A stretch of DNA of 64,000 nucleotides, from contig NZ_JAGGQW010000057.1 of the NCBI RefSeq assembly GCF_018613065.1, positions 1-64,000 of the forward strand, read 5' to 3'. Numbering within the stretch: position 1 is the first letter of the stretch; every line of letters starts with the position of its first letter. Positions 46,740 to 55,559 of the stretch are shown one piece after another. The notes under the pieces are model-generated. The model saw nothing but the letters and a program-made list of their open reading frames with translations, did not search any database and was not told the DNA's origin. The translations under genes and the position numbers were made by a program. Source of the stretch: Bacillus sp. ISL-7 (GTDB lineage Bacteria > Bacillota > Bacilli > Bacillales_B > DSM-18226).

Positions 46740-47498
46740 ATGAAAAAAGAGATGCTTCTGGTGATTGCTTCGTTTTTTCTCATGTCACTTACTGCGATTA
46801 CTGGGGTTTATGCAATTGAGGAAACTACAAAAACGGTCACCATAACAAAAGAACAAGAAGATATTACAGGAGACGAAAAGGAGGAAGAAATCCTTTTAAA
46901 GGGTGTTCCTTATCAGAAAGAAGATACATTTTTAGAGAAAATCTATATTGAAATTGCCGCCTCCAATGGAAAGACCTTTTCCTTCCCTTTGGAAAGTGGT
47001 GCAAAGGCGTCACTCCTGCTAGTGGACTTAAACCATGATGGAGTGAAGGATTTATTTGCAAGTGTGTTAACCGGAGAAAATGAGCGAATTGTTCATAACT
47101 ACTCTTTTTCTATGAAGGATTTTGTCCATACGAATTTAGCCCTGCCTGAGCCGCTTGAAATGGATAGCCATTTTTTAAATGGGTATAAAGCTGAAATCAA
47201 ACTTGCTAAAACAGGAAAATTCTATCGGTTTGATCTAAAGGACCGTCAAAAGTATTATAAAAAGCTCGGCCTTTATTATAAAGGAAAGATAAATGAGCCC
47301 ACGGAGCTAACCGTAAACCCTTTTAGCAGTCTTCAACCGATACAATTAGAGGGCAATAAAGTGGGATTACTGGGGGAGCAAAGGGTTACTGGAATCGCAA
47401 ATGCGGACCTTATTGCATTGGTTAAATCTACTTGGTTGTTAGAAAAAGGTCATTGGAAGCTCATCGGCACGGTGGTTAATAAAGAAATCAATAAATGA
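46740..47498 (+). CDS. secreted protein with FG-GAP/calcium-like repeat, unknown function
   Basis: 252 residues. Signal peptide of about 25 residues (VIASFFLMSLTAITGVYA), an acidic stretch, then a soluble domain with LLVDLNHDGVKDLFA, like the DxNxDGxxD loops of VCBS/EF-hand type repeats. A similar arrangement occurs in Bacillus spore-coat or cell-surface proteins, but no family is certain. GGGAGG precedes the ATG. Single gene with its own terminator. Confidence 0.65.
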   Translation: MKKEMLLVIASFFLMSLTAITGVYAIEETTKTVTITKEQEDITGDEKEEEILLKGVPYQKEDTFLEKIYIEIAASNGKTFSFPLESGAKASLLLVDLNHDGVKDLFASVLTGENERIVHNYSFSMKDFVHTNLALPEPLEMDSHFLNGYKAEIKLAKTGKFYRFDLKDRQKYYKKLGLYYKGKINEPTELTVNPFSSLQPIQLEGNKVGLLGEQRVTGIANADLIALVKSTWLLEKGHWKLIGTVVNKEINK

Positions 47499-47503
47499 TA
47501 GCT

Positions 47504-47530
47504 AAACACAGGATTCCCTGTGTTTTTTTT
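47504..47530 (+). terminator. terminator
   Basis: AAACACAGG and CCTGTGTTT pair and are followed by a long run of T. Confidence 0.82.
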
Positions 47531-47689
47531 TGCAAAAATTTGACGGAATTTCCAGTCGGGAATATACTTATGTTTGCTTAACAAGCCAAATGATCTTTTT
47601 TATAAACTTAATAAATATATTTGTTCATACTTAGTTCATAAAAATAGGATAAAGTTACTCGTATGAATTATTGAAAACGGAGTTGAGAG

Positions 47690-49420
47690 ATGTTGATCAA
47701 ATTAACCAGATTTCTAAAACCATTTCAATTACCCATCTATTTGGTTTTAGGCCTAGTGCTTTTACAGTCATTGTCAGAACTTTATTTGCCAACGTTAATG
47801 GCTGACATTGTTGACAAGGGTGTAGTGACTGGTGATACCAACTACATTTGGAAAATCGGTGGTTTCATGCTGCTCGTCGCGGCGGGAGGGATGATTTGTT
47901 CCATTGCTGCGAGTTTCTACTCAGCAAAAGCAGCATCAGGGTTTGGAAAGCTATTGCGGAGCAAAATTTTCTCCCATGTAGGAAACTTTTCACTGCACGA
48001 GTTTGATAAACTTGGAACTGCTTCATTGATTACAAGAACTACCAACGATATTACTCAAATCCAGCAAGTATTAGTAATGATGTTACGAATGATGGCGATG
48101 GCACCGATGATGTGTATTGGCGGTATCATTATGGCCTATTCAAAGGATGCCAAGCTAACGTTAGTTCTTGCTGTCGCTTTGCCAATTCTCGTACTTGCGA
48201 TCGTCATAATCGCAAGAAAAGGAATTCCACTATTTAAAGCAATGCAGGTAAAATTGGATAATCTCAATCGCGTTTTGCGAGAAAACTTAACTGGTATTCG
48301 TGTTATTCGCTCATTTAATCGAGTGGAGCATGAGAAGAAACGTTTTGATGAAGCCAACTGGGATTTAACCCAAACAGCTATTAAGGTAAATAAAATCATG
48401 GCTGCAATGATGCCAATTATGATGATTGTTCTTAACCTCTCAACTGTAGCGATTGTCTGGTTTGGCGGGCTTCGGATTAGCAATGGGCATATGCAGGTAG
48501 GTGATATGATGGCATTTATCCAATATGCTATGCAAATTATGTTCTCATTCATCATGCTATCCATGATGTTTGTGATGATACCAAGGGCATCGGTATCTGC
48601 TGTCCGAATTAACGAAGTGCTGGAGACGGTAGCCGATATTAAGGATCCATCTTCGTCGTTATCAGGGGAAGGCACAAAAGGGCACGTAGAATTTCAGGAT
48701 GTTACCTTCAGTTATCCTGGAGCAGAAATGCCTGCAATTTCAAATATTTCTTTTTCTATGAAACCTGGTGAAGTAACAGCTATTATTGGGGGAACAGGCT
48801 CCGGAAAGTCGACACTGATTAACTTGATTCCGCGCTTTTATGATGTTGAAAGTGGTAAAGTTCTTGTCGACGGAATGGATGTAAGAGATATGACCCAAGA
48901 ACAGCTTAGAGAAAAGATCGGGTTTGTCCCACAGCAATCAGTGCTATTTACAGGCACAATCACAGAGAACATTCGTTATGGGAAAGAGAATGCATCAACA
49001 GAAGAAGTCGAACATGCTGCCGAAATTGCCCAGGCGAAAGAATTCATTTCAAACATGCCAGAAGGTTTTGATGCGGTAATTGCCCAAGGGGGAACAAATG
49101 TTTCTGGTGGACAGAAACAGCGGTTATCCATCGCCCGAGCCCTCGTTCGGAAGCCTGAGATTTATATATTTGATGACAGCTTTTCCGCATTGGACTTTAA
49201 AACAGATGCCAAGCTGCGCGCTGCACTAAAAGGGGAAACTGGCAATTCAACGGTATTAATCGTGGCACAACGAGTAAGCACAATTATCGACGCCGATCAG
49301 ATTATTGTGCTAGATAATGGCGAGGTTACTGGTATCGGTAAACATAAAGAATTGATGGAATCGAGTGCGATTTATCGTGAGATTGTGATGTCACAGCTGT
49401 CAGAGGAGGAAATCGCATGA
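47690..49420 (+). CDS. ABC exporter half-transporter, YfiB-like
   Basis: 576 residues: six-helix exporter domain (residues 1-310) and ABC domain with Walker A GGTGSGKST, signature VSGGQKQRLSIAR, Walker B IYIFDDSFSALD. The acid after Walker B is Asp instead of Glu, as in the degenerate subunit of heterodimeric exporters such as BmrCD and YfiBC. The gene after it overlaps by 4 bases and encodes the partner. GGAGTTGAGAG precedes the ATG. Likely multidrug or peptide efflux. Confidence 0.85.
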   Translation: MLIKLTRFLKPFQLPIYLVLGLVLLQSLSELYLPTLMADIVDKGVVTGDTNYIWKIGGFMLLVAAGGMICSIAASFYSAKAASGFGKLLRSKIFSHVGNFSLHEFDKLGTASLITRTTNDITQIQQVLVMMLRMMAMAPMMCIGGIIMAYSKDAKLTLVLAVALPILVLAIVIIARKGIPLFKAMQVKLDNLNRVLRENLTGIRVIRSFNRVEHEKKRFDEANWDLTQTAIKVNKIMAAMMPIMMIVLNLSTVAIVWFGGLRISNGHMQVGDMMAFIQYAMQIMFSFIMLSMMFVMIPRASVSAVRINEVLETVADIKDPSSSLSGEGTKGHVEFQDVTFSYPGAEMPAISNISFSMKPGEVTAIIGGTGSGKSTLINLIPRFYDVESGKVLVDGMDVRDMTQEQLREKIGFVPQQSVLFTGTITENIRYGKENASTEEVEHAAEIAQAKEFISNMPEGFDAVIAQGGTNVSGGQKQRLSIARALVRKPEIYIFDDSFSALDFKTDAKLRAALKGETGNSTVLIVAQRVSTIIDADQIIVLDNGEVTGIGKHKELMESSAIYREIVMSQLSEEEIA

Positions 49421-51306
49421 GTAAGGAACCCAAAAATCAAGAATCTGGGGCGCGCAAACTTGGCCCTGGTGGTGGATTTGGACCGATGGGAATGGGCATG
49501 CCTGTCCAAAAAGCAAAGAATTTTAAAGGAACACTAAACAGATTAATCAGCTATTTGAAGCCCTATAAATTACAGCTTCTTTCCGTATTAATTACTGCCA
49601 TTATCAGTACGATTTTTGCAATTGTCAGTCCTAAAATCATGGGGAAGGCAACCACAAAATTATTTGAAGGCTTAATGATGAAGCTCAGAGGGGTTCCTGG
49701 GGCTAAAATAGATTTTGAGTATATCGGTCAAATTATTATTTTACTAATAGGTCTTTATATATTGAGTGCGATTTTTGCCTATTTACAACAATATATCATG
49801 GCTGGCGTCGCACAAAAGACAGTTTATAATCTCCGTAAAGAAGTGGAAGAAAAGCTTAACAGGCTGCCGTTAAAATACTTTGATTCACGTACCCATGGGG
49901 AAATTCTAAGCCGAGCGGTCAATGATGTCGATAATATCAGCACAACCTTACAGCAAAGTTTAACCCAGTTGATTACCTCAGTGGTTACAATTATTGGGGT
50001 AATCATCATGATGCTATCAATCAGTCCATTGATGACATTGATCGTGATTGTGACACTGCCGCTAAGCGGTGTAGCGATTGCAAAAATCGCCAAAAAATCA
50101 CAACTGTATTTTAAAGGCCAGCAAAAATCACTAGGCGAGCTAAATGGGCATGTAGAAGAAATGTATACAGGACATAAGGTAGTCAAAGTATTTGGCCATG
50201 AGCAGAAATCGATTGACAAATTTGAAGGAATTAATGAAACACTCTACCAATCAGCCTGGAAGGCACAGTTTGTTTCTGGAATGATTATGCCGCTTATGTC
50301 TTTTATCAATAATATTGGCTATGTCCTTGTATCAGTCGTTGGTGGAATCCTAGTCACTAAAAAAGCGATTGAAATTGGTGATATTCAGGCCTTTATCCAA
50401 TATGCGCGGCAATTTTCTCAACCAATTGCACAAACAGCATCGATTGCCAACGTGATTCAATCAACTATCGCAAGTGCCGAACGTGTGTTTGAAATAATAG
50501 ATGAAACTGAAGAGGTCCCAGAAGCGGTTGCTGAAAAAGTGATTTCTACTCCGAGGGGTGAAGTAACATTTGAACATGTTACTTTTGGCTACGAGGAAAA
50601 TAAAATCTTAATCGAAGATATGCAAATTGATGTGAAATCTGGCCAGACGGTTGCGATCGTCGGACCAACAGGGGCTGGGAAGACAACACTTATTAATTTG
50701 TTAATGCGTTTCTACGAGATTAATTCCGGTCGAATTTTGATTGATGGCATTGACACGAGAGATTTAAAAAGGGAGCACCTAAGGAGTTTATTCGGTATGG
50801 TGTTACAGGATACCTGGCTGTTTAACAGTACGATTTTTGATAATATTGCATACGGAAGGGAAGGGGCAACAAAAGAGGAAGTGGTGGCATCGGCGCGAGC
50901 AGCCAATGCGGACCATTTTATCCGAACTCTTCCAGACGGTTATGATACGATATTGAACGAGGAAGCATCCAATATTTCTCAGGGCCAAAAGCAGCTGTTA
51001 ACCATTGCCAGAGCGATACTCGCGAATCCAGCGATTCTCATACTTGATGAAGCAACAAGTAGTGTAGATACCCGGACAGAGGTACAAATTCAAAAAGCGA
51101 TGAACCATTTAATGAAAGGGCGCACAAGCTTTGTTATAGCACACAGATTGTCGACGATTCGTGATGCAGATTTAATCCTTGTGATGAATAATGGCAGTGT
51201 GATTGAAAAAGGAAATCACGTCGAATTGCTTGAAAAAGGCGGCTTTTATGCAGATTTGTATAATAGTCAGTTTACTGGAAGCAATTCGATGAAAAATGTA
51301 GGATAA
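49417..51306 (+). CDS. ABC exporter half-transporter, YfiC-like
   Basis: 629 residues with a glycine/methionine-rich cytoplasmic start (GPGGGFGPMGMGMP), six helices, and an ABC domain: GPTGAGKTT, ISQGQKQLLTIAR, LILDEATSSVD. The catalytic Glu is present, so this is the active-site subunit of the pair, while the signature is S-Q-G-Q instead of SGGQ. The overlap (ATGA) with the partner and the pattern of degenerate motifs argue for an obligate heterodimer. Confidence 0.87.
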   Translation: MSKEPKNQESGARKLGPGGGFGPMGMGMPVQKAKNFKGTLNRLISYLKPYKLQLLSVLITAIISTIFAIVSPKIMGKATTKLFEGLMMKLRGVPGAKIDFEYIGQIIILLIGLYILSAIFAYLQQYIMAGVAQKTVYNLRKEVEEKLNRLPLKYFDSRTHGEILSRAVNDVDNISTTLQQSLTQLITSVVTIIGVIIMMLSISPLMTLIVIVTLPLSGVAIAKIAKKSQLYFKGQQKSLGELNGHVEEMYTGHKVVKVFGHEQKSIDKFEGINETLYQSAWKAQFVSGMIMPLMSFINNIGYVLVSVVGGILVTKKAIEIGDIQAFIQYARQFSQPIAQTASIANVIQSTIASAERVFEIIDETEEVPEAVAEKVISTPRGEVTFEHVTFGYEENKILIEDMQIDVKSGQTVAIVGPTGAGKTTLINLLMRFYEINSGRILIDGIDTRDLKREHLRSLFGMVLQDTWLFNSTIFDNIAYGREGATKEEVVASARAANADHFIRTLPDGYDTILNEEASNISQGQKQLLTIARAILANPAILILDEATSSVDTRTEVQIQKAMNHLMKGRTSFVIAHRLSTIRDADLILVMNNGSVIEKGNHVELLEKGGFYADLYNSQFTGSNSMKNVG

Positions 51307-51350
51307 AAAAATGCGTTTGGAGAGCATATGAGCTTTCTGAACGCATTTTT
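51306..51350 (+). terminator. terminator of the exporter operon
   Basis: AAAAATGCGTT and AACGCATTTTT pair around a 23-base loop that itself can fold. Confidence 0.75.
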
Positions 51351-51437
51351 AAATTTGCAGAGTGAAAAATATTAAAAATTTTATTCCGTCTCATTTTCTT
51401 AAGTATACTTTGTAATTGAGATTATTTCATTTTTTTG

Positions 51438-51458
51438 TTACATAATAATATTATGTAA
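51438..51458. repeat. perfect inverted repeat downstream of the xerS-like gene
   Basis: TTACATAAT-AAT-ATTATGTAA, two 9-base arms and a 3-base spacer. The TTACATAAT unit occurs again just upstream of the recombinase gene (52617-52625). Confidence 0.8.
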
Positions 51459-51505
51459 ACTGATAAAATAAAAAAATCAACTGCCTTTTTTACAGACAGT
51501 CATTA

Positions 51506-52594
51506 TTAATCCAGTTGTTCTTTTGGCATATCCATTTTATCAACAGCAATTTTAAGATCATCATTCTTAATATGTGTGTAAATCATTGTAGTTTGGATCG
51601 ATGAATGACCTAATTGACGTCTTAATTTTGGTACATCATTGATTTCAGCATGGTATCTGGTCGCAAACGAATGCCGCAGCTTATGTACGGATAATGATGG
51701 TTTACCAAATGCGGTGGCATATTTTTCAATTAATTTTTCAACAGATCTTCCCGTTAATCTTCGTGATTTTCCTTTTGGTCCAATGGGTGCAGAAATAAAC
51801 AACGCCTTATTGGCTTTATCAACCTGGTACTTAGCAGTTCGAATCGACAGATATTCTTTCAAGTCAGCCATTGCAACCTGACTAAAGAAGACAAATTGTT
51901 CTTTATTACCTTTTCGAATAACTCGTACACAATATTTACTAAAATCGATATCGTCTAATTCAATTCCAACTAACTCCGAAAGGCGAAGACCGGATCCTAA
52001 GATTAATGACACAATCGCTGTATCACGCTCCTTATTTAATTGATAAAAGTTAGAGATTTTTTTGTTATCTTTGTTCATTTCGCCATAATCATTAGCAACA
52101 AAGAGGCGAAACTTCTCATATTCATCGCCAAGAAGGATTTTACCTTCCATTTTATTTGCTTTTGTTTCCATGCTGTCTTTTACTTCATTAAATTCAATTT
52201 TGGCCATGACATTTCGATTAATGTATGGCTTTAAATCGGGTGTTTCAGCAATGTTTTGCATGTAATTAAATAGTGATTTTAATGCAGATAATTTCCGATT
52301 TACGGTGAGTTCTTTGTTATTTAATTGATAATGGAGATAGTTTAAAAAACTTTCAACCTCTAAAACTGTCATTTGCTCCAGACGTTCCAAAGGAATATCT
52401 TTGACATTGCCAGACACTAATTGCTCGTTGGTCATCCAATTGAAGAAGATTTTATAATCATGGCAGTAATTATATAAGGAAGCCGTCGAAAGTTTTCTGA
52501 GTTTGTGGTTTATGTATTCATCAACATACCACGGTAATTCGTTAAGTATGATTTGCAATTTTTTATAATTTGTTAGTTTATCTTGATTTACCAT
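51506..52594 (-). CDS. xerS: tyrosine recombinase, XerS-like
   Basis: 362 residues: SAM-like core-binding domain (1-150), then the catalytic domain. Active-site residues are visible: R in SGLRLSELVGI, the Lys in VIRKGNKEQ, H-x-x-R in VHKLRHSFATRYH, H/W position as LGHSSIQTT, and Tyr in TTMIYTHI. Length and the KL-x-KLSTASLYNYCHDYKIFFNWM start fit XerS, the single-protein dimer-resolution recombinase of streptococci, also found in Bacillaceae. GAGGTGAT precedes the ATG. Short related repeats flank it on both sides. Confidence 0.85.
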   Translation of the reverse strand: MVNQDKLTNYKKLQIILNELPWYVDEYINHKLRKLSTASLYNYCHDYKIFFNWMTNEQLVSGNVKDIPLERLEQMTVLEVESFLNYLHYQLNNKELTVNRKLSALKSLFNYMQNIAETPDLKPYINRNVMAKIEFNEVKDSMETKANKMEGKILLGDEYEKFRLFVANDYGEMNKDNKKISNFYQLNKERDTAIVSLILGSGLRLSELVGIELDDIDFSKYCVRVIRKGNKEQFVFFSQVAMADLKEYLSIRTAKYQVDKANKALFISAPIGPKGKSRRLTGRSVEKLIEKYATAFGKPSLSVHKLRHSFATRYHAEINDVPKLRRQLGHSSIQTTMIYTHIKNDDLKIAVDKMDMPKEQLD

Positions 52595-52610
52595 AAAATC
52601 ACCTCACTTC

Positions 52611-52660
52611 TATATTTTACATAATCGAGTTAATTACGTCAAATTTATATTTTACGTAAT
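52611..52660. repeat. direct repeats upstream of the xerS-like gene
   Basis: TATATTTTACATAAT (52611-52625) and TATATTTTACGTAAT (52646-52660) are 14/15 identical and 35 bases apart; between them lies an inverted ATTACGTC. The shared TTACRTAAT is the same unit as in the palindrome on the other side of the gene. Confidence 0.75.
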
Positions 52661-52739
52661 AATATAAAATGATGTTCAGGCACTTCAATTGTTTCATTCT
52701 ATTGTTTTCTAGCCATAAGAACTTACCTTTCGATACGAT

Positions 52740-53030
52740 AAATGTCCCTCCTCCTTACAAAAAAAGCTGGCGATCTCATGGATCTCCAACTCTCCTCTGC
52801 ATCTGCTTGTTTCTCTGCATCAACATCCCACTGAGCTGCTTGATAGTTTGTTCCGGTGGTACTATAGTAAATCTCTAATTTTCATATTCTGGGTCAAGAT
52901 AAATGAAAAGTCGCTGTATCTTGAAATCCCTTATTTCAAATACATTACAAAAGCGTCCTGCATGGGTCACTTTTGGACCACTACCACTCTCAAAATTTAC
53001 ATATACGAAATTAATATCTACCAATCCTTA
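52740..53030 (-). pseudogene. SnoaL/NTF2-like gene remnant
   Basis: On the minus strand 53023-52875 reads NFVYVNFESGSGPKVTHAGRFC, then NVFEIRDFKIQRLFIYLDPEYEN, the end of a SnoaL-like (NTF2-fold) domain, and a second frame at about 52865-52760 reads TGTNYQAAQWDVDAEKQADAEESW. Stops and frame changes separate them and no start is seen. Decayed gene. The rest of 52595-53334 holds only the repeats, the hxlR promoter and its operator. Confidence 0.5.
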
Positions 53031-53275
53031 TCTTCTATTCTTTCTTTGTTCTGTTAAATCAATGGTAAGCTGTTTCATCCGTTACTTCGTCTCTTCTCTT
53101 CTATTCTAGTTCCATCAAATTATTCAATTAATAACTAGGTAACTTTATGTAACAGTAATAACTTTTTTAAATTTAGCTGTCAATTTATAAGTGTCAAATT
53201 CGTGAACGAAAAAGAACAGATTTTATTCTTTGGTAATTTTGTTCCAGTAAATACTTTATTTTAACAACTGATTTT

Positions 53276-53307
53276 GTTATTATTAATATATAGTTATTAA
53301 TAATAAC
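53276..53307. promoter_or_regulatory. large inverted repeat at the hxlR promoter (candidate operator)
   Basis: GTTATTATTAAT and ATTAATAATAAC are perfect 12-base complements with 8 bases between, ending 27 bases before the start codon of the regulator. This is where an autoregulating HxlR dimer would bind. Confidence 0.6.
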
Positions 53308-53334
53308 CAAGATACTATTATGAGGTGTTAATAG

Positions 53335-53646
53335 ATGGATGCAGAAAATAAATTATGCAATAAAGTTGAAGAGTGCTACCATATTATGGGGAAGAAATGG
53401 ATGGGTCTCATTATTCATACATTAATAAAGGAGCCAAAAAGATTCAGTGAAATTCATGCCTTCATTCCTGACTTAAGTAAAAGAGTATTAAATGAAAGGA
53501 TGAAAGAACTCGAGGAAAATGGAATTGTGTTAAGAAATGTTATTGCTGACCGACCGGTACGGACCGAATATTCTTTAACCAAAAAAGGAACAGAACTCGG
53601 ACGATCGCTCAAAGCTTTAGAGGAATGGGCAGATAAATGGTTATAA
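53335..53646 (+). CDS. HxlR-family winged-helix regulator
   Basis: 103 residues. N-terminal Cys (KLCNKVEECYHIMGKKW), then the winged helix (FSEIHAFIPDLSKRVLNERMKELEENGIV) and the wing (VRTEYSLTKKG). HxlR proteins such as YodB and CatR sense thiol-reactive chemicals through a conserved Cys near the N-terminus; Cys6 or Cys13 here may play this role. GAGGTG precedes the ATG. An azoreductase gene with a related upstream palindrome lies at 56039-56671, the sort of target YodB controls. Confidence 0.88.
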   Translation: MDAENKLCNKVEECYHIMGKKWMGLIIHTLIKEPKRFSEIHAFIPDLSKRVLNERMKELEENGIVLRNVIADRPVRTEYSLTKKGTELGRSLKALEEWADKWL

Positions 53647-53650
53647 ATTA

Positions 53651-53683
53651 AAAGACCCCTCTAATTTTCAGAGAGGTCTTTCA
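53651..53683 (+). terminator. terminator of hxlR
   Basis: AAAGACCCCTCT and AGAGAGGTCTTT form a stem with one mismatch, followed by CATTG; runs of A precede it. Confidence 0.75.
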
Positions 53684-53724
53684 TTGCATTTTAATACCTT
53701 TTCGTTATTCACCATAGCTTGAAT

Positions 53725-54195
53725 CTAATTCGTGATATGTGCATAAGCTCTTCCTGCAAGTAATGCTGAAGTAACCATTACTGCTTCTGCAAGCTCTTCA
53801 TTTGTACATCCAAGCTTCATGGCAGTTTTCGTATGGACATCTATACAATATGGGCATTGTGTAGCATGAGCAACTGCCACAGCAATAATCTCTTTAAACT
53901 TCCCACTCAACTTGCCGTCCTTCATCGCTGTTCTACTAAAAGTAGAATAACCTTTAAAGCCTTCAGGTGCAAATTTATTCAATTGACTAAGCTTTTTTAG
54001 ATTTGAGCGTCTATAAAGTGAATCATCTGCTTCTGAATCCATCGCATTATGTATATGAGTACTATGAGTGACAACCCCACCTGCCTCTACTTCTACTCCT
54101 GCTACTACAAAGACCGCTTCTACTAATTCTTCTAGTGATGCACCTTCAGCTTTTGCACGACGTGTATGAGAATCAATTCAATAAGGACATTCCGA
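53725..54195 (-). pseudogene. AhpD-like two-domain selenoprotein gene with CPYU motif, 5' end lost
   Basis: The frame is open from 54195 apart from one TGA (54180-54178): ESECPY-U-IDSHTRRAKAEGAS, LEELVEAVFVVAGVEVEAGG, then a second carboxymuconolactone decarboxylase/AhpD domain with CPYCIDVHTKTAMKLG. CPYC-IDxHTRxAKxxGAS is the redox centre of AhpD peroxidases, so the TGA replaces the second Cys: CxxU. Seven codons above CPYU a TAA ends the frame, and the usual N-terminal helices are missing; DNA immediately upstream belongs to a Gfo/Idh fragment. So this was a selenoprotein gene, now truncated. The ATG 54042 could still give the second domain (105 residues). Confidence 0.8.
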
Positions 54196-54202
54196 TTCTT
54201 AG

Positions 54203-54355
54203 TTAAAAATCCACTATTTCTACAGGTAGACCTGTCCGTACGGATTGATAAATAGCTAATATGATTTTTAGTGGTTTTTGTCCCCATTCACAAGCGGTCT
54301 CTATCTCCTGAATGGAATTTATCATAGGTAACTCACCAAACATATCTACAATTAA
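54203..54355 (-). pseudogene. C-terminal fragment of a Gfo/Idh/MocA oxidoreductase
   Basis: 50 codons reading VDMFGELPMINSIQEIETACEW and KIILAIYQSVRTGLPVEIVDF. The AIYxSxRTGxPVEI ending is the normal C-terminus of this family. The rest of the gene is absent. Its stop lies 8 bases from the start of the AhpD-like fragment, in another frame, and it begins next to the ferredoxin stop. Confidence 0.6.
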
Positions 54356-54360
54356 TCATT

Positions 54361-54687
54361 TCATTCATCTGGTCTTGGCCCTGGTTCCATTCCTGAATTT
54401 TCCATCGTCATAATTGGGATAATTTCTGTATCTCCATCTACTCGAACTTGACATGATAGTCGTAAATTATCATCAATAATTCCCTTCTTATTAAAAGCTT
54501 TTTTTTCAGTAGTTGTTTCGATACAAAATTCACCACTCATTATTTCTACTCTACAAGTTGTACATTTTGCTTTTCCTCCACATTGGTGGAGGATATTTAC
54601 ACCGTTGTCTTCTAATGCTAGTACCAGCTTTCTCCCTTTTTCAACTTCAAAAGTTCCATATCCAAGAACTGTGATTTTAGACACCAA
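54361..54687 (-). CDS. 2Fe-2S ferredoxin (plant/adrenodoxin-like)
   Basis: About 107 residues: ITVLGYGTFEVEKGRKLVLALEDNG, HQCGGKAKCTTCRVEIMSGE and LRLSCQVRVDGD. The four cluster ligands are in CGGKAKCTTC (three) and LSCQV (one). Starts are TTG 54687 or GTG 54684, both inside a 16-bp hairpin, and no ribosome site is seen, so it may not be translated well. Flanked by Gfo/Idh/MocA fragments; a link to such oxidoreductases is possible. Coding sequence looks intact. Confidence 0.75.
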   Translation of the reverse strand: MVSKITVLGYGTFEVEKGRKLVLALEDNGVNILHQCGGKAKCTTCRVEIMSGEFCIETTTEKKAFNKKGIIDDNLRLSCQVRVDGDTEIIPIMTMENSGMEPGPRPDE

Positions 54688-54726
54688 AACCCTAATAATA
54701 GAATTTTTCCATTATTAGGGTTTTGG
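54684..54726. terminator. 16-bp hairpin between the Gfo fragment and the ferredoxin gene
   Basis: CCAAAACCCTAATAAT and ATTATTAGGGTTTTGG pair perfectly around 11 bases. It looks like the terminator of the Gfo/Idh gene upstream, yet it includes the first codons of the ferredoxin gene. Confidence 0.8.
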
Positions 54727-54729
54727 TTG

Positions 54730-55095
54730 TCAATTATCTAATTCCCCCATAACCCAGTTGGTTCTCGCACCGGTCACGCCAGTGCTTGAGCACTGATCAC
54801 TTCCTCCGGTTAAGTCAGCCACAATCGTTTTTACAAGGGGTTGATGGACGTGCTGCGGCGCTTCAAAGTTCCATTGCTCTGTTCCACTTGCGGTTGTCAA
54901 AACAATTGGCTCATTACCAAAAGTGGAAAAAGTAATTTTCCCTTTACTGCCAACGATTTCATTCACATCTACATCATCATATGCAGAAAAACACCAATTT
55001 CCTACGCCATGAATTCCGGATTCAAATTGATAGGTTCCTGTAACAATATCTTCCGGAGCATAATTGGTTTTCAAAATTATTATTAACCCAAACAT
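54730..55095 (-). pseudogene. C-terminal half of a Gfo/Idh/MocA oxidoreductase
   Basis: About 120 codons: YAPEDIVTGTYQFESGIHGVGNW, then NEIVGSKGKITFSTFGNEPI, EQWNFEAPQHVHQPLVKTIV and TGARTNWVMGELDN. This is the beta-sheet (substrate) domain of the family, with its natural stop and a terminator after it. The Rossmann NAD domain is missing; the ATG at 55095 is fortuitous. Confidence 0.75.
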
Positions 55096-55370
55096 ATTGG
55101 CCTACCTGTACTTCATATCTTAACCACTCTAAATAATCAACGAGTATACTTCCGAGGCAGAAACAAACAATTCTTAAGACAAAACACACTGTATTTCAAA
55201 TAAGAAATCGCAGAGTGTTTTTTTGTTATCATATCAATTATAAAGCTGATGAAGGACAAAACCCCTTAGGAAATCAAGAGAAATGTCCTTCATATAGCCG
55301 ATGAACTTGTTACTATTTCACCGTATTTTAATACAATCACCATCGTTGTTTGAGTATGGTGCCCGGATTG

Positions 55371-55559
55371 TTAGAGACCTTCTATTTGTACAGGATGAGC
55401 TGTCCGTGCAGATTCATAAATAGCTAAAATAATTTTTGCAAGTGATTTTGCCTTTTCTTCTTTACGGGAGTAAACAGCAACCACTTTTGCTCCTTCAATT
55501 GCTGAAATTTGCTCATAATGCGTGCTGCGCCCAGTTCCGACTATTGCAAACCCGAATTC
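55371..55559 (-). pseudogene. internally deleted Gfo/Idh/MocA oxidoreductase gene
   Basis: One open frame of 62 codons joins the N-terminal NAD motif (FGFAIVGTGRSTHYEQISAIEG, VVAVYSRKEEKAKSLA) directly to the C-terminus KIILAIYESARTAHPVQIEGL. Nearly 250 residues are missing at the join. There is no start codon (TAG precedes). The C-terminal part resembles the fragment at 54203-54355, so this is either a second gene or a rearranged copy. Confidence 0.75.
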
